64,000 bases of DNA. It comes from Thiodiazotropha sp050291245. Lineage in GTDB: Bacteria; Pseudomonadota; Gammaproteobacteria; Chromatiales; Chromatiaceae. A program made the position numbers and the translations under genes. Shown in pieces: positions 52,783-62,799 of the stretch. A model generated the notes under the pieces. That model did not search any database, was not told where the DNA came from, and was given only the letters and a program-made list of their open reading frames with translations. The first letter of the stretch is position 1. The number at the start of each line of letters is the position of its first letter. The stretch spans positions 1-64,000 of the forward strand of contig JBNKJP010000064.1 of NCBI GenBank assembly GCA_050291245.1, written 5' to 3'.

Positions 52783-54076
52783 TTCCCTGGAACAACAACA
52801 CGAACGGACCCTGCAGCGGGTACAGAAGGGTCTGCAACGACGTTATCGCCGGGAGCGCAATTTCAGACGTCTCGGGCTGAGCGCAATCCTGATGGGGTTG
52901 TTGTTCGTCTCCTTCCTGTTCGTCAGTATCATCTCCAATGGCTGGACTGCCTTCGAACAGACCTATATCCAACTCGACATCCACTTCGATCCCCAGAAGA
53001 TCGCCCCGGTGGGGACCACGGATCCGGATCTCCTTTCCGCTGGGGATTACGGCGGTTTGGTCAAGACCGCATTACGCGAGACCTTTCCCTCGGTTACCCA
53101 GCGACGGGAGAAAAAGGCGCTTTACGGTTTGGTCAGTTCCGGCGCCGCCTTCGAGCTGCGCAACAGGGTGTTGCAGGATCCGGCCATTATCGGCACGACT
53201 CAACCGGTATGGCTGACCGCGGATGATGATATCGACATGCTGGTCAAGGGCCACTTCAATATGGACCTGCCCGAGAGTGACCGCAGGGTCAAGGACAATC
53301 AGGTCTCCTGGGTCCAGGCACTGGAGGGTGAGGGACGTGTCGAGAAACGCTTCAATACCACCTTCTTCACCGCCGGGGATTCCCGTGAACCCGAACAATC
53401 CGGTATCAAGGGTGCGGTTTACGGCTCCTTTTTCACTCTCATGATCTGCCTGGTTATCGCCTTTCCGGTGGGTGTGGCCGCAGCGGTCTATCTTGAAGAG
53501 TTTGCGCCGAAAAACCGCTGGACCGACCTCATCGAGGTCAATATCAACAACCTGGCCGCGGTGCCCTCCATCGTCTTCGGTCTGCTGGGCCTGGCGGTGT
53601 TCATCAATTTCTTCGGCCTGCCCCGATCGGTGCCCCTGGTCGGCGGTATGGTGCTGGCGCTGATGACCATGCCAACCATCATCATCGCCAGTCGCGCGGC
53701 CCTGAAGTCGGTACCGCCCTCGATTCGCGAGGCGGCATTGGGAATCGGCGCCTCTCCCATGCAGACCGTCACGCACCATGTGCTGCCCCTGGCGATGCCC
53801 GGCATGCTCACCGGAACCATCATCGGCATGGCCCAGGCCCTGGGTGAAACCGCGCCACTGCTGATGATCGGCATGGTCGCCTTTATCGTGGACATCCCGG
53901 GCAGTGTCATGGATCCTTCAGCGGTACTGCCGGTGCAGATCTATCTCTGGGCCGACAGTCCGGAACGCGCCTTCGTGGAACGCACCTCGGCCGCCATCAT
54001 GGTGCTGTTGATGTTCCTCATTGGCATGAACCTGCTGGCCGTGTGGCTGAGAAAGAAGTTTGAACGGCGCTGGTAA
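52775..54076 (+). CDS. pstA: Phosphate ABC transporter permease PstA with DUF3333 N-terminus
   Basis: The 433-residue permease has an N-terminal DUF3333-like extension (LGLSAILMGLLFVSFLFVSI, TYIQLDIHFDPQKI) and then the core, with VYLEEFAPKNRWTDLIEVNI, VPSIVFGLLGLAVFI and the EAA loop LGIGASPMQTVTHHVLPLAMPG. The start MNNSLEQQHE overlaps the pstC stop (ATGAATAA); the longer frame from 52712 lies inside pstC. The basic N-terminus is probably cytosolic. Confidence 0.95.
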   Translation: MNNSLEQQHERTLQRVQKGLQRRYRRERNFRRLGLSAILMGLLFVSFLFVSIISNGWTAFEQTYIQLDIHFDPQKIAPVGTTDPDLLSAGDYGGLVKTALRETFPSVTQRREKKALYGLVSSGAAFELRNRVLQDPAIIGTTQPVWLTADDDIDMLVKGHFNMDLPESDRRVKDNQVSWVQALEGEGRVEKRFNTTFFTAGDSREPEQSGIKGAVYGSFFTLMICLVIAFPVGVAAAVYLEEFAPKNRWTDLIEVNINNLAAVPSIVFGLLGLAVFINFFGLPRSVPLVGGMVLALMTMPTIIIASRAALKSVPPSIREAALGIGASPMQTVTHHVLPLAMPGMLTGTIIGMAQALGETAPLLMIGMVAFIVDIPGSVMDPSAVLPVQIYLWADSPERAFVERTSAAIMVLLMFLIGMNLLAVWLRKKFERRW

Positions 54077-54108
54077 ATCGCGCCAAATAGGTTAGGGTGG
54101 ATCAAATT

Positions 54109-54984
54109 ATGAATGAAACAACAGCCGTTAATGCCGAAGGTTTTGTCCGGACAACAGATGATACTGCAGAGGGCATGGTGACAGAGAAACTTCAGGGTGA
54201 GGGTACCGTGGGTGAGGTCCAGGTCGAGGATCCACGCATGACCTGCCGCAACGTGAATGTGTTCTACGGTGACAAACAGGCGATCTTCGACGTCAGCCTG
54301 GATATCGGGAAGAACCAGGTGATTGCCATGATCGGGCCTTCGGGTTGCGGCAAGTCCACTTTCCTGCGTTGCCTCAACCGTATGAACGATACCATCGATA
54401 TCTGCCGGGTGACCGGTCAGATCAAGATGGATGGTCAGGATATCTACGACGGCAGTCTGGATGTGGTGCCCCTGAGGGCCAGTGTGGGCATGGTATTCCA
54501 GAAACCCAACCCCTTTCCCAAATCGATCTATGACAACATCGCCTACGGACCACGCATTCATGGCTTGAGCGACAGCAAGTCCCATCTCGATGAGATCGTC
54601 GAGACCTCCCTGGTCAAAGCGGGTCTGTGGAACGAGGTCAAGGATCGTCTGGACCAACCCGGCACGGGTCTTTCCGGCGGACAGCAGCAGCGCCTGTGTA
54701 TCGCCCGGGCGATTGCCGTAAGTCCCGAAGTGATCCTGATGGACGAACCCTGTTCGGCCCTTGATCCCATCGCCACCGCAAAGATCGAAGAGTTGATCGA
54801 CGAATTGCGCGAGAACTATACCATCGCGATCGTCACCCACTCCATGCAGCAGGCCGCTCGGGTGAGTCAGCGAACCGCCTACTTCCATCTGGGAAAACTG
54901 ATTGAGGTTGGAGAAACAGGTCAGATTTTTACCGCACCCCGGCACAAATTGACGGAAGACTACATTACCGGTCGTTTTGGTTAG
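54109..54984 (+). CDS. pstB: Phosphate ABC transporter ATPase PstB
   Basis: The 291-residue ATPase has Walker A GPSGCGKST, the signature LSGGQQQRLCIARA and Walker B VILMDEPCSALDP. About 40 extra residues precede the domain. FQKPNPFPKSIYDN is characteristic of PstB. The ATG at 54109 is preferred to GTG at 54097 because AGGGTGG serves it as ribosome-binding site. It energises PstCA and, with PhoU, signals phosphate status to the regulatory pair. Confidence 0.96.
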   Translation: MNETTAVNAEGFVRTTDDTAEGMVTEKLQGEGTVGEVQVEDPRMTCRNVNVFYGDKQAIFDVSLDIGKNQVIAMIGPSGCGKSTFLRCLNRMNDTIDICRVTGQIKMDGQDIYDGSLDVVPLRASVGMVFQKPNPFPKSIYDNIAYGPRIHGLSDSKSHLDEIVETSLVKAGLWNEVKDRLDQPGTGLSGGQQQRLCIARAIAVSPEVILMDEPCSALDPIATAKIEELIDELRENYTIAIVTHSMQQAARVSQRTAYFHLGKLIEVGETGQIFTAPRHKLTEDYITGRFG

Positions 54985-54993
54985 AGAAAAAGC

Positions 54994-55716
54994 ATGAAAG
55001 AGATGAATACTGGGCATATCGTAAAGGCGTTCAGCAAGGAACTCGATCACCTCAATGAGCTGGTGCTCGAACTGGGGAACCTGGGGCTGGATCAGCTGCG
55101 GCGTGCGGTGCAGACCCTCAGAGACGAGGATCCCACCACCGCGAGCCAGGTTGTCGAACGGGATCGCAAGCTCAATGAGATCGATATCCAGGCGGATGAA
55201 GAGATCATCACGATGATCGCCAAGCGCCAGCCCATGGCCAAGGATCTGCGGGATATTCTTACCGTGCAGAAGACCGTGGCGGATCTGGAACGGGTCGGTG
55301 ACGAAGCGCGCAAGATTGCGAATCTGACCATCCATTTCTACGGCAGCGGTAAGAACCCGCCGCCTAGTGAGATACTGCATGATATCTTCAGCATGGCGGA
55401 ATTCGTCGATGAGATGCTGGCCCGGAGCCTACAGGCCTTCATCGATCTGAATCTGGACATGGCCGTCGAGGTGATTGGCCAGGATGAGGAACTCGATGAC
55501 GAGTTTCGCGCCAGCCTGCGCCGTCTTTCCACCTTCATCATGGAGGACCATCGTAATGTGGGTCTGGTGGTCGATATCGTGTTGGCGTTACGGGCCCTCG
55601 AACGTATCGGCGGTCATGCCAAGAATATCGGTGGTTACGTGATCTTTCTGGTGACCGGCAAGGATGTGCGCCATGAGGACCTGTCGGCCATCGTGGCAGA
55701 GATTTCGAATCGTTGA
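54994..55716 (+). CDS. phoU: Phosphate signalling complex protein PhoU
   Basis: The 240-residue all-helical protein consists of two similar three-helix bundles with the metal-binding E/DxxxD motifs in VERDRKLNEID (first half) and VIGQDEELDDEFRASLRR (second half). It has RVGDEARKIANL and ERIGGHAKNIGGYVIFLVTGKDVRH, typical of PhoU. It lies nine bases after pstB and ends the operon, three bases from the stop of the convergent chemoreceptor gene. Confidence 0.96.
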   Translation: MKEMNTGHIVKAFSKELDHLNELVLELGNLGLDQLRRAVQTLRDEDPTTASQVVERDRKLNEIDIQADEEIITMIAKRQPMAKDLRDILTVQKTVADLERVGDEARKIANLTIHFYGSGKNPPPSEILHDIFSMAEFVDEMLARSLQAFIDLNLDMAVEVIGQDEELDDEFRASLRRLSTFIMEDHRNVGLVVDIVLALRALERIGGHAKNIGGYVIFLVTGKDVRHEDLSAIVAEISNR

Positions 55717-55719
55717 GTT

Positions 55720-57585
55720 CTAGAGTTTAAAACGCTCAATCAGGGTGGATAGCCGCTGAGTCCACTCCTGCATTCCCTGGCTGGCGGCGGAAGTCTGTCG
55801 GGCGCCCACGGCACTCTGTTCCGATATTTGCGTGATGCTGCCAATATTGCGGCTGATCTCTTCCGCGACCATGCGTTGCTCTTCCGATGCGCCTGCGATT
55901 TGAACATTCATTTCGTTGATCGTGCTTACCGCACGGGTGATGGTTTCTAACGATTGACCCGTCTGGTTGGCTTGCTGCACGGTATTGCTGACCTGTTCCA
56001 GGCTTTGTTCCATGGTTATCACAGCTTGTTGAGCGCCTTGCTGCAGCCGTTCAATCATCTTCTGGATATCTTGGGTCGATTTTTGGGTGCGGCTCGCCAG
56101 GGTTCTAACCTCATCGGCGACCACCGCAAAGCCGCGGCCTTGTTCACCTGCCCGGGCTGCTTCGATGGCGGCGTTCAGGGCCAGCAGATTGGTCTGTTCG
56201 GCAATACCGCGAATCACATCCAGAACACTGCCGATATCATTGCTTTCGGTGTGCAGTTTTTGAATCACTTCTGTTGCATCATGAATGTTGTGAGAAAGCC
56301 GGTCGATGGAGTTGATGGTGCCCTGTACGACAGTTCTTCCGTTGCTGGCATCACTGTCCGCATCCCGGGCGGCGTTGGCTGCCTGTTCCGCATTCCGTGC
56401 CACATCCTGAACCGTGGTAGTCATCTCACGCATGGCGTTGGCTACCTGTTCGGTTTCAACGGATTGCTGTTCAATTCCGGAAGAGGTCTGAATGGCGATG
56501 TCCTGCATTTCAGACGCGGATTTTGAAAGCTGGTCTCCCATGCTCCTGAACTGGCTGACAATCTCTCTCAAGCTGACGACCATCTTCAACATGGATGCCA
56601 TCAATCGACCGATTTCATCATTCGTATTGTGTTGAACATCATGGGAAAGGTCCCCTTCGGCAATGAACTCTAAGGTGCTCACGGCGGTCTCTAGGGGTTT
56701 AAAGGCTTTACGGATATACCAGGTCATTCCCGCGGCGATCAGTATGAAACCGGTAAGTACAACCAGATAGCTTATGAGTTTGCTTTGTTGCTGGTTCGAG
56801 TAGCTCTCGGTGTAGTCATGTGAGCTGATTAAGTAGGCAGTGGATTTGTCTGTTGAATCCAGAATTTCAGTGATGGCTAGCGCGTATGTTTTGCCATCGA
56901 CATCGTCGACCTGGAAACGGTCGTCTTCGGGCCGGATGTTCTGTATCCCTAAATTCTCGAACAGTTGTTGGTTGGTGGCGTAGTCTTGTTTGCCACTCCC
57001 GTCGACGACCAAAACATCGGCATGAGTACTCTTCTGCAGGGAGATCGCAGCGCTTTCCACACTTCTGATGTAGACGGCGATGCCAACCGGTTTACCCCGG
57101 GTGACGAGCGGAAAGGCCAACACTACATCCAGTTCGCCACTTTCTCCGCGTTCAATGCCGCGCATGATTTTGCCACCCGATAATGCTTTTTGGACCAGTA
57201 TCGAACGGCTTTTTCCGTGATGGGTCTGTGGTGCTGAAAAGAGTATATTACTATCGAGATCGAGCAGCTGCATCTTGGTGATGACGTTCGATGTACTCAA
57301 GCGTCTGTATGCGGGAGCCGCGGCCTTTTCCAACAGTTCAATATTCTTATTGGCTACCGCTTTGCGAATCTCCCGGTCTCGGGTAATGCCGGACATGCCT
57401 GTCTCCATGGCATCGTGCTGGCTTTCAATGATTTTCTTCCAGAGTAGCTGTTGGCCTTGTATGGTGGCCGAGACGAATCGATCCTCAATCTGGTTCTGCA
57501 TGATTGTTCCTGAAACGAAAAGAACCAGAATGATAAAAAGTGTGCTGACAAGAGCCGTGATAATAATTCGTGTACGCAACAGCAT
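55720..57585 (-). CDS. Methyl-accepting chemotaxis protein
   Basis: The 621-residue chemoreceptor has an N-terminal membrane helix (about 8-30), a periplasmic sensor of double- or single-Cache type (about 35-270, including VVDGSGKQDYATN), a second helix near 275-295 (LISYLVVLTGFILIAAGMTW), HAMP, and a signalling domain with the tip NLLALNAAIEAARAGEQGRGFAVVADEVRTLA shortened here to its core positions 470-500. The ligand is unknown. It is monocistronic and convergent with phoU. Confidence 0.95.
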   Translation of the reverse strand: MLLRTRIIITALVSTLFIILVLFVSGTIMQNQIEDRFVSATIQGQQLLWKKIIESQHDAMETGMSGITRDREIRKAVANKNIELLEKAAAPAYRRLSTSNVITKMQLLDLDSNILFSAPQTHHGKSRSILVQKALSGGKIMRGIERGESGELDVVLAFPLVTRGKPVGIAVYIRSVESAAISLQKSTHADVLVVDGSGKQDYATNQQLFENLGIQNIRPEDDRFQVDDVDGKTYALAITEILDSTDKSTAYLISSHDYTESYSNQQQSKLISYLVVLTGFILIAAGMTWYIRKAFKPLETAVSTLEFIAEGDLSHDVQHNTNDEIGRLMASMLKMVVSLREIVSQFRSMGDQLSKSASEMQDIAIQTSSGIEQQSVETEQVANAMREMTTTVQDVARNAEQAANAARDADSDASNGRTVVQGTINSIDRLSHNIHDATEVIQKLHTESNDIGSVLDVIRGIAEQTNLLALNAAIEAARAGEQGRGFAVVADEVRTLASRTQKSTQDIQKMIERLQQGAQQAVITMEQSLEQVSNTVQQANQTGQSLETITRAVSTINEMNVQIAGASEEQRMVAEEISRNIGSITQISEQSAVGARQTSAASQGMQEWTQRLSTLIERFKL

Positions 57586-57794
57586 AATCGATCCTTCACT
57601 TGTTCTAACCGGTTGTTCAGGTCCCGGTAATCAATTTCATCCAATACGCGTGGATTGGATAGCACTGCTTCAAGAATGAAATGAGCAAATTCCCGTTATA
57701 TGATCCCGTGGGTATCAGTGTGCACTGGATTACACGGGTATTGTCGGGAATGATGCCTGTTTAGCATCATTCCCAAACAACCGGTTGTGGTTAT

Positions 57795-58205
57795 CTATTC
57801 AGTAGGATAGCCGGCAGCCTGCCAGGCCGGAAATCCATCTCGAAAGTAGTAAACGTTGGTGTAGCCCCAGCCGACCGCGAGTTCGCTGACCTTCGCGGAG
57901 CGTAGGCACTTGGGTCCGTTGCAGTAAAACACGACGGGTTCATCTTTTTGTGCATGTTCGGCAAGGGTTGCCTCGCTGAATACGGATTTCATCTCCAGAC
58001 TCACGGCATCCGGGATGCGGCCGGCATCGAAGTCAGAGAGGCGTCTTGGATCAACAAAAAGAACACCTTGATCAAAAAGTTCTTTTGCTTTTACGGCATC
58101 CACGGTTGTGGCACCGTCAACCTTCAAAGGGGCTTCGTCGGCGAAAAGACTGGTGGATACGAAAATAAGTAATAAAGTAGGAATTAGTTTGATGAGAGAG
58201 TTCAT
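57795..58205 (-). CDS. Periplasmic rhodanese-like protein
   Basis: The 136-residue protein (start MNSLIKLIP; a longer frame starts at 58217) has a signal peptide ending SLFADE and one rhodanese domain: LFVDPRRLSDFDAGRIPDAVS, the active-site loop YCNGPKCLRSAKVS with the catalytic cysteine, and VYYFRDGFPAWQAAGYP. It probably handles sulphane sulphur in the periplasm, or serves as a thiol carrier. No partner gene is adjacent. Confidence 0.88.
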   Translation of the reverse strand: MNSLIKLIPTLLLIFVSTSLFADEAPLKVDGATTVDAVKAKELFDQGVLFVDPRRLSDFDAGRIPDAVSLEMKSVFSEATLAEHAQKDEPVVFYCNGPKCLRSAKVSELAVGWGYTNVYYFRDGFPAWQAAGYPTE

Positions 58206-58420
58206 CCTGCACCCCATGTTTGTGAAAAAGTTTTTCTTTTTTGCAGAGGCGTCTTGCCTTGCATTCTGTGAGCTTATCGTCAGGTGAGAAATTATCTTTA
58301 GAACGTTGTGGTTATTATAGGGGTGGATTTCAAGTCAAAGGGTGCTTGCGAGCCGGGATTCGGCCGCCATTGTTCACCTCCCCTCCATGTCTCGCGATTT
58401 GTTTTAATCTTCATTCCTGT

Positions 58421-59290
58421 TTAGAGCCATTGTCTGGCTTCAGCGATCACCGTTTCCATCCGCCTCTGAAGCCTATGATGTCGCTGAACACACAGGTATA
58501 GCGTTTCGTTGACCGGTTTGGCCAGCCGATGGGCTCTAATCTGTCTGGGTTGCGGGAAGGCCTCAACGGCATAGGCCGGTAATACCGTAAACCCCAACCC
58601 CATTCTCACGGGTTGCAGAATCAAACCGATCTGGTTTGAGAAGCCCTTTTTGGTAAACATGCTACTGTGTTGGAACTCAGGGTAGTTCGCACCCAACAAC
58701 AGATTGGCGTGGTGGCTGCCGTCCGGGTGGTCGATAAACCCAAGCCTCATCAGCATGTCCCAGGTTGGCGCTTTAACCGTTGCCGGCATCACCAGCAGCA
58801 GCGGCTCTTCGGCAATGGGTATGCTACTGACATCGGCGTGGGTAGTGATTGATGTCATCAGTCCGATATCCACCGTGGATTCGACAATAGCGTTTTCAAT
58901 ATCGGAATTAGGCGCAAAGCGGTAATCGATGATGAGTTTGGGGTGTTTCGTCTGTAATCCCAGTAAATGAGGATAGAGCTTCAGTCCCACGCTGCCCGGC
59001 GACATGATTCGTACAACGCCCTCATAGGCCGGGTCATCACCGATCCGCTGCTCCAGGTTCGATAGCACCAAGAGAATGTCTCGCGCCTCGGCATAGAGGG
59101 TTTCACCCGCATCCGAGAGAGAGAACTGCTTCCCCCGCCTAATCAGCAGTTCGACACCCATTTGCTCCTCAAGCTTGCGCACATGCTGACTCACCCCCGA
59201 CTGGGTCATATGGAGACGCTGCGCCGTACGGGTGAAGTGGCCAACTTCAATCAGGGTGCAAAAACTGCGGAGCCAGGTGATATTTATCAT
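58421..59290 (-). CDS. LysR-family transcriptional regulator
   Basis: The 289-residue protein has the N-terminal winged helix (LRSFCTLIEVGHFTRTAQRLHMTQSGVSQHVRKLEEQMG, residues about 6-44, of which TRTAQRLHMTQSGVSQHV is the recognition region) and a periplasmic-binding-like effector domain. It is divergent from the VOC gene at 59385; the 94-base AT-rich gap should hold its operator. It therefore probably controls that gene. The inducer is unknown. Confidence 0.92.
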   Translation of the reverse strand: MINITWLRSFCTLIEVGHFTRTAQRLHMTQSGVSQHVRKLEEQMGVELLIRRGKQFSLSDAGETLYAEARDILLVLSNLEQRIGDDPAYEGVVRIMSPGSVGLKLYPHLLGLQTKHPKLIIDYRFAPNSDIENAIVESTVDIGLMTSITTHADVSSIPIAEEPLLLVMPATVKAPTWDMLMRLGFIDHPDGSHHANLLLGANYPEFQHSSMFTKKGFSNQIGLILQPVRMGLGFTVLPAYAVEAFPQPRQIRAHRLAKPVNETLYLCVQRHHRLQRRMETVIAEARQWL

Positions 59291-59384
59291 TACAAAATAT
59301 GATTAAAATTAAAATAAAAGATAATTTTACGTAATTATAGGGGTTTTGTAACTTGTTCCCAGTTTCAATCCAGGAGAACAAGCG

Positions 59385-59885
59385 ATGAATAACCTGTACC
59401 CAAAAAGTTTTTCTCACATTGGTATCTCTGTGCCGGATCTTGAGAAGGCGGTAAAGTTCTATACCGAGGTGATGGGTTGGTACCTGATCATGGCGCCCAC
59501 CGAGATCGAAGAGGACGATACCCCTATCGGTGAGATGTGCACGGATGTGTTCGGTGCAGGCTGGAGAAGTTTCCGCATAGCCCATCTATCCACCGGTGAC
59601 CGGATTGGGGTAGAGCTGTTTCAGTTCAGAACTCAGACTAACCCGGAAGATAACTTTGAATACTGGAAAACAGGTGTTTTTCACTTCTGCGTGCAAGATC
59701 CCAATGTAGAAGCGCTTGCCGATCGTATTGTGGCTGCAGGCGGTAAACGGCGCATGGAGAAACCACGCTACTACTATCCGGGTAAGAAGCCCTATCGAAT
59801 GATCTATATGGAGGACCCGTTCGGAAACATCTTGGAGATTTATAGCCACAGTTACGAGTTGATATACAGCCAGGGTGCTTACTGA
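59385..59885 (+). CDS. VOC-superfamily (glyoxalase/dioxygenase-like) protein
   Basis: The 166-residue protein shows two beta-alpha-beta-beta-beta halves: SHIGISVPDLEKAVKFYTEVMGW with a metal-binding His near the start, and GVFHFCVQDPNVEALADRIV with a second His, then YMEDPFGNILEIYSHSYE with the closing Glu. This gives metal ligands typical of the VOC fold. Possible activities are glyoxalase, extradiol dioxygenase or resistance protein; the sequence alone does not decide. The LysR gene is divergent. RBS AGGAGA precedes the ATG. Confidence 0.85.
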   Translation: MNNLYPKSFSHIGISVPDLEKAVKFYTEVMGWYLIMAPTEIEEDDTPIGEMCTDVFGAGWRSFRIAHLSTGDRIGVELFQFRTQTNPEDNFEYWKTGVFHFCVQDPNVEALADRIVAAGGKRRMEKPRYYYPGKKPYRMIYMEDPFGNILEIYSHSYELIYSQGAY

Positions 59886-60019
59886 TCAATCGTCTAGGTA
59901 TGGGGTTTCTGGGTATTGAAAGGTAAACGGGGAGACCGTAAATGGCGCGTAACCGCAGGGTTACCGGCATCTGCCTGGGAATATTGACGTACTACCCTAA
60001 AGCAGTATAGGACACTACA

Positions 60020-62233
60020 CTAGAACATCTCCTGAGGATCCACATCCACCGACCAGCGCACCCGGCGGTTCATGGGGATCCGCTCGATTCGCCCGGGCAG
60101 TTCCTTGAGCCAGCGTTGCAGCTGAGAGCGCTGGGTGGATTGAACCAGCAGATGTGCCCGGGTCTTACCCGCGCGTCGTTCCATGGGGGCCGGCACCGGT
60201 CCCCAGAATTCGATGCCTGGTGCCTCTTCGGAGGGCGTGTCGCCGGTCAGCAGCTGGTGCAGAAACGCCTCCGGATAGCGGGGGTCGTTCGCCTCGGCGC
60301 GGATCAGTACCTGGTGAGTGAAAGGCGGCAGCCGGGCCTGACGCCTCTCCTCCAGGGCCACCGCCGCGAAGGCATCATATCCCTCGTGAATCAGCAACTG
60401 CATGAGTGGGTGATCGGGATGCCGGGTCTGGATCAAAACCCTTCCGGGGCGCTCCGCCCGTCCGGCCCGGCCTGCGACCTGCAGGATCAGTTGCGCCATC
60501 CGCTCTCCCGCGCGAAAGTCGGCGCCGAACAGTCCCTGATCCACATCCAGGATCGCCACCAGGGTTACTGCCGGAAAATGGTGGCCCTTGGCCAGCATCT
60601 GGGTGCCGAGCAGCAGGGGATAACGTCCGGCGCGCACCTCGCCCAGCATTTGTTCGAGACTGCCCTTGCGGCGGGTGGTGTCCCGGTCGATACGCGCCAG
60701 GGGGGTGTCGGGAAAGAGTTCCCTGAGGCGTTCCTCCACCCGCTCGGTCCCCTGGCCCACCGGACGCAGATCCGGGCTGGCGCAGTTAGGGCACTGATTC
60801 GGCACCCGCTGCTGGTGACCACAGTGATGGCACCAGAGGAGATTTTTCTGCCGGTGGTGGGTCATGCGGGCATCGCAGCGGGGGCAGTCGGTAAGCCAGC
60901 CGCAGACGTGGCAGGTGAGCATCGGCGCATAGCCCCGGCGATTGAGAAACACCATCGCCTGTTCACCGCTCTCCAGAGTCTGTTGCAGTTCCCTGATGAG
61001 TACTGGGGAGAGGCCGTGATTGAGAATCAGATTACGAATGTCCACCAGTTGCAGCTTGGGCAATTGAGACTGGGCGGCGCGATGTTCCAGACGCAATATC
61101 CGGTAGCGATCCTCCCGGGCATTGCGCAGGGACTCCAGTGACGGAGTGGCGGAGCCGAGGACCACCGGGCAGTGGTACTGGCGGGCGCGTACCAGGGACA
61201 GGTCCCGTGCGGAGTAGCGGAATCCCTCCTGCTGCTTAAACGACAGGTCATGCTCTTCGTCGACGACAATCAGCCCCAGATGGGGCAGGGGGCAGAACAC
61301 CGCCGAGCGGGTGCCGATGAGAACCGGCTGCCGCGCGCTGCGCATGGCCTGCCAGACCCGTTCCCGTTCACCGTCCGCCAATCCGGAGTGCAGCGCCATT
61401 ACCCGGTCGCCGAGGCGATTGCGAAAACGCTGCAGCAACTGCGGGGTGAGACCGATTTCAGGCACCAGCACCAGCACCTGGCGGCCGGTCTGCAGGGCCG
61501 CTTCAACCAGGTGCAGGTAGACCTCGGTTTTGCCGCTGCCGGTGACCCCGTTGAGTAGAAAGGGTTGGAAATGTCCGAGCTGCTCGCGAACCGCGTCCAC
61601 GGCCAGCTGTTGCTGTGTATTCAAGCGGTGACCCGGTACCTGGGGTGAGGGAGGTATGGGGGGGGATACCTCCCTCACGGGGCAGGTCTCGATCCAGCCT
61701 TTTTCCTTGAGGATGCGCAGTACGCTGACGGATGAATCAGCTTCCTCCAGTAATTGCCGGGTGGGCACACCCGGTAGCTGTTCCCTGAGTCGCAGCAGGA
61801 TTCGCTGCTGTTTCGGGGCGCGGCGCAGTGTCTGCGGATCGATCTCGCGGCCTTGCCGGGTCAGGTGGTAGCCCTCAGGCCGGGACGACTGCTGAGGTCG
61901 ATCCTTTCTCAGATTGACCGGCAGGGCATGAAAGATCACATCCCCCAACGGGTGTTGATAATAGTCCGCCGCCCAGCGCAGCAGTCGCAGGTCCTCCGGT
62001 TCGAGCAGGGGATCCGGATCGAGTTGCCGCAGGGCCCGTTTGAGCGCCTTTCTGGGCAAGCTGGAAGCCGGGTTGATTGCAATGAGCAGGCCGATACGGC
62101 TGCCGCGACCAAAGGGCACCTGAAATCGACAGCCGGGTAGCAGATTACATTCGCCCCGGATGGGTGGCAGGTAGTCGAAGGCTGTCCGCAGGGGGCCGGC
62201 GAGAACGATTTGCAGAATAGGCTCCGATTCCAT
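60020..62233 (-). CDS. priA: Primosomal protein N' (replication restart helicase PriA)
   Basis: The 737-residue helicase has an N-terminal 3'-end-binding domain (LAGPLRTAFDYLPP, GCRFQVPFGR), Walker A NGVTGSGKTEVYL, DEEH box VVDEEHDLSFKQQ, and a zinc-binding insert with paired cysteines (CHVCGWLTDCPRC, CHHCG, CPNCAS). The later helicase motifs follow, including LLGTQMLAKGHHFPAVTLV and QVAGRAGRAERPG. Length matches the family. It restarts collapsed forks by loading DnaB. No dnaA or other replication gene is adjacent within the window. Confidence 0.97.
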   Translation of the reverse strand: MESEPILQIVLAGPLRTAFDYLPPIRGECNLLPGCRFQVPFGRGSRIGLLIAINPASSLPRKALKRALRQLDPDPLLEPEDLRLLRWAADYYQHPLGDVIFHALPVNLRKDRPQQSSRPEGYHLTRQGREIDPQTLRRAPKQQRILLRLREQLPGVPTRQLLEEADSSVSVLRILKEKGWIETCPVREVSPPIPPSPQVPGHRLNTQQQLAVDAVREQLGHFQPFLLNGVTGSGKTEVYLHLVEAALQTGRQVLVLVPEIGLTPQLLQRFRNRLGDRVMALHSGLADGERERVWQAMRSARQPVLIGTRSAVFCPLPHLGLIVVDEEHDLSFKQQEGFRYSARDLSLVRARQYHCPVVLGSATPSLESLRNAREDRYRILRLEHRAAQSQLPKLQLVDIRNLILNHGLSPVLIRELQQTLESGEQAMVFLNRRGYAPMLTCHVCGWLTDCPRCDARMTHHRQKNLLWCHHCGHQQRVPNQCPNCASPDLRPVGQGTERVEERLRELFPDTPLARIDRDTTRRKGSLEQMLGEVRAGRYPLLLGTQMLAKGHHFPAVTLVAILDVDQGLFGADFRAGERMAQLILQVAGRAGRAERPGRVLIQTRHPDHPLMQLLIHEGYDAFAAVALEERRQARLPPFTHQVLIRAEANDPRYPEAFLHQLLTGDTPSEEAPGIEFWGPVPAPMERRAGKTRAHLLVQSTQRSQLQRWLKELPGRIERIPMNRRVRWSVDVDPQEMF

Positions 62234-62346
62234 GCGCGCACTCTATCATGGGGGAATGATCTCCTGATAATCGAGGCTTGATGTTGGCGGGCACGGATCG
62301 TATCGTCGTGGAATCCCGGTTGCCGGGTTAATAACATGATCAGGAA

Positions 62347-62673
62347 ATGAAAAACCATCCGTATCCGGAACACATTGATCGGCACGCGAGGGGGCTTCCC
62401 CAATGGCTGTTTGTCAGCATCAACGGCTTGGGGCTCCTGATCTATCTGCCTGTTCTGTTCGCTACCCTGATGAGTTTTGATGCGCCTGGTTCCGGCGGGC
62501 ATTGGGCGCATGGTTTGTTTGTGGTGGGCAATCTTGGCCTCGGGCCCCTGTGTCTGGTCGGTTTGATCTCCAAGCCCAAGCGCTACTGGGGGGTGTTTGG
62601 CTACGCTCTGATGGCCTTGGGTTGGATGGCTTTGATCCTGGTATGTGGGGGCGAATTTACCTGTGCGGGATAA
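62347..62673 (+). CDS. Small membrane protein of unknown function
   Basis: The 108-residue protein has three predicted membrane segments: LFVSINGLGLLIYLPVLFATL, LFVVGNLGLGPLCLVGLI and the C-terminal VFGYALMALGWMALILVCGG. The ATG follows a weak ribosome-binding site. The family is not recognised and no neighbour suggests a role; it is divergent from priA. Confidence 0.6.
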   Translation: MKNHPYPEHIDRHARGLPQWLFVSINGLGLLIYLPVLFATLMSFDAPGSGGHWAHGLFVVGNLGLGPLCLVGLISKPKRYWGVFGYALMALGWMALILVCGGEFTCAG

Positions 62674-62799
62674 CGGGCCCCGTGTCAGCCCTGTTACTTC
62701 GTGACATTGGCTTTTTCCATGGAGTAGTCTTCAGTTAAGTAGTCACCTGGCATGTTTTACGACGCCTGTAAGCGGTCTATCAACCTGGGATGAAGGTCC

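Noticed and set aside
53941..55380. A 479-codon minus-strand frame opposite pstA, pstB and phoU
   Set aside because: It spans three well-identified genes on the other strand and has no domain of its own.
60116..61141. A 341-codon plus-strand frame opposite priA
   Set aside because: priA has every helicase motif on the minus strand; the frame shows no motif.
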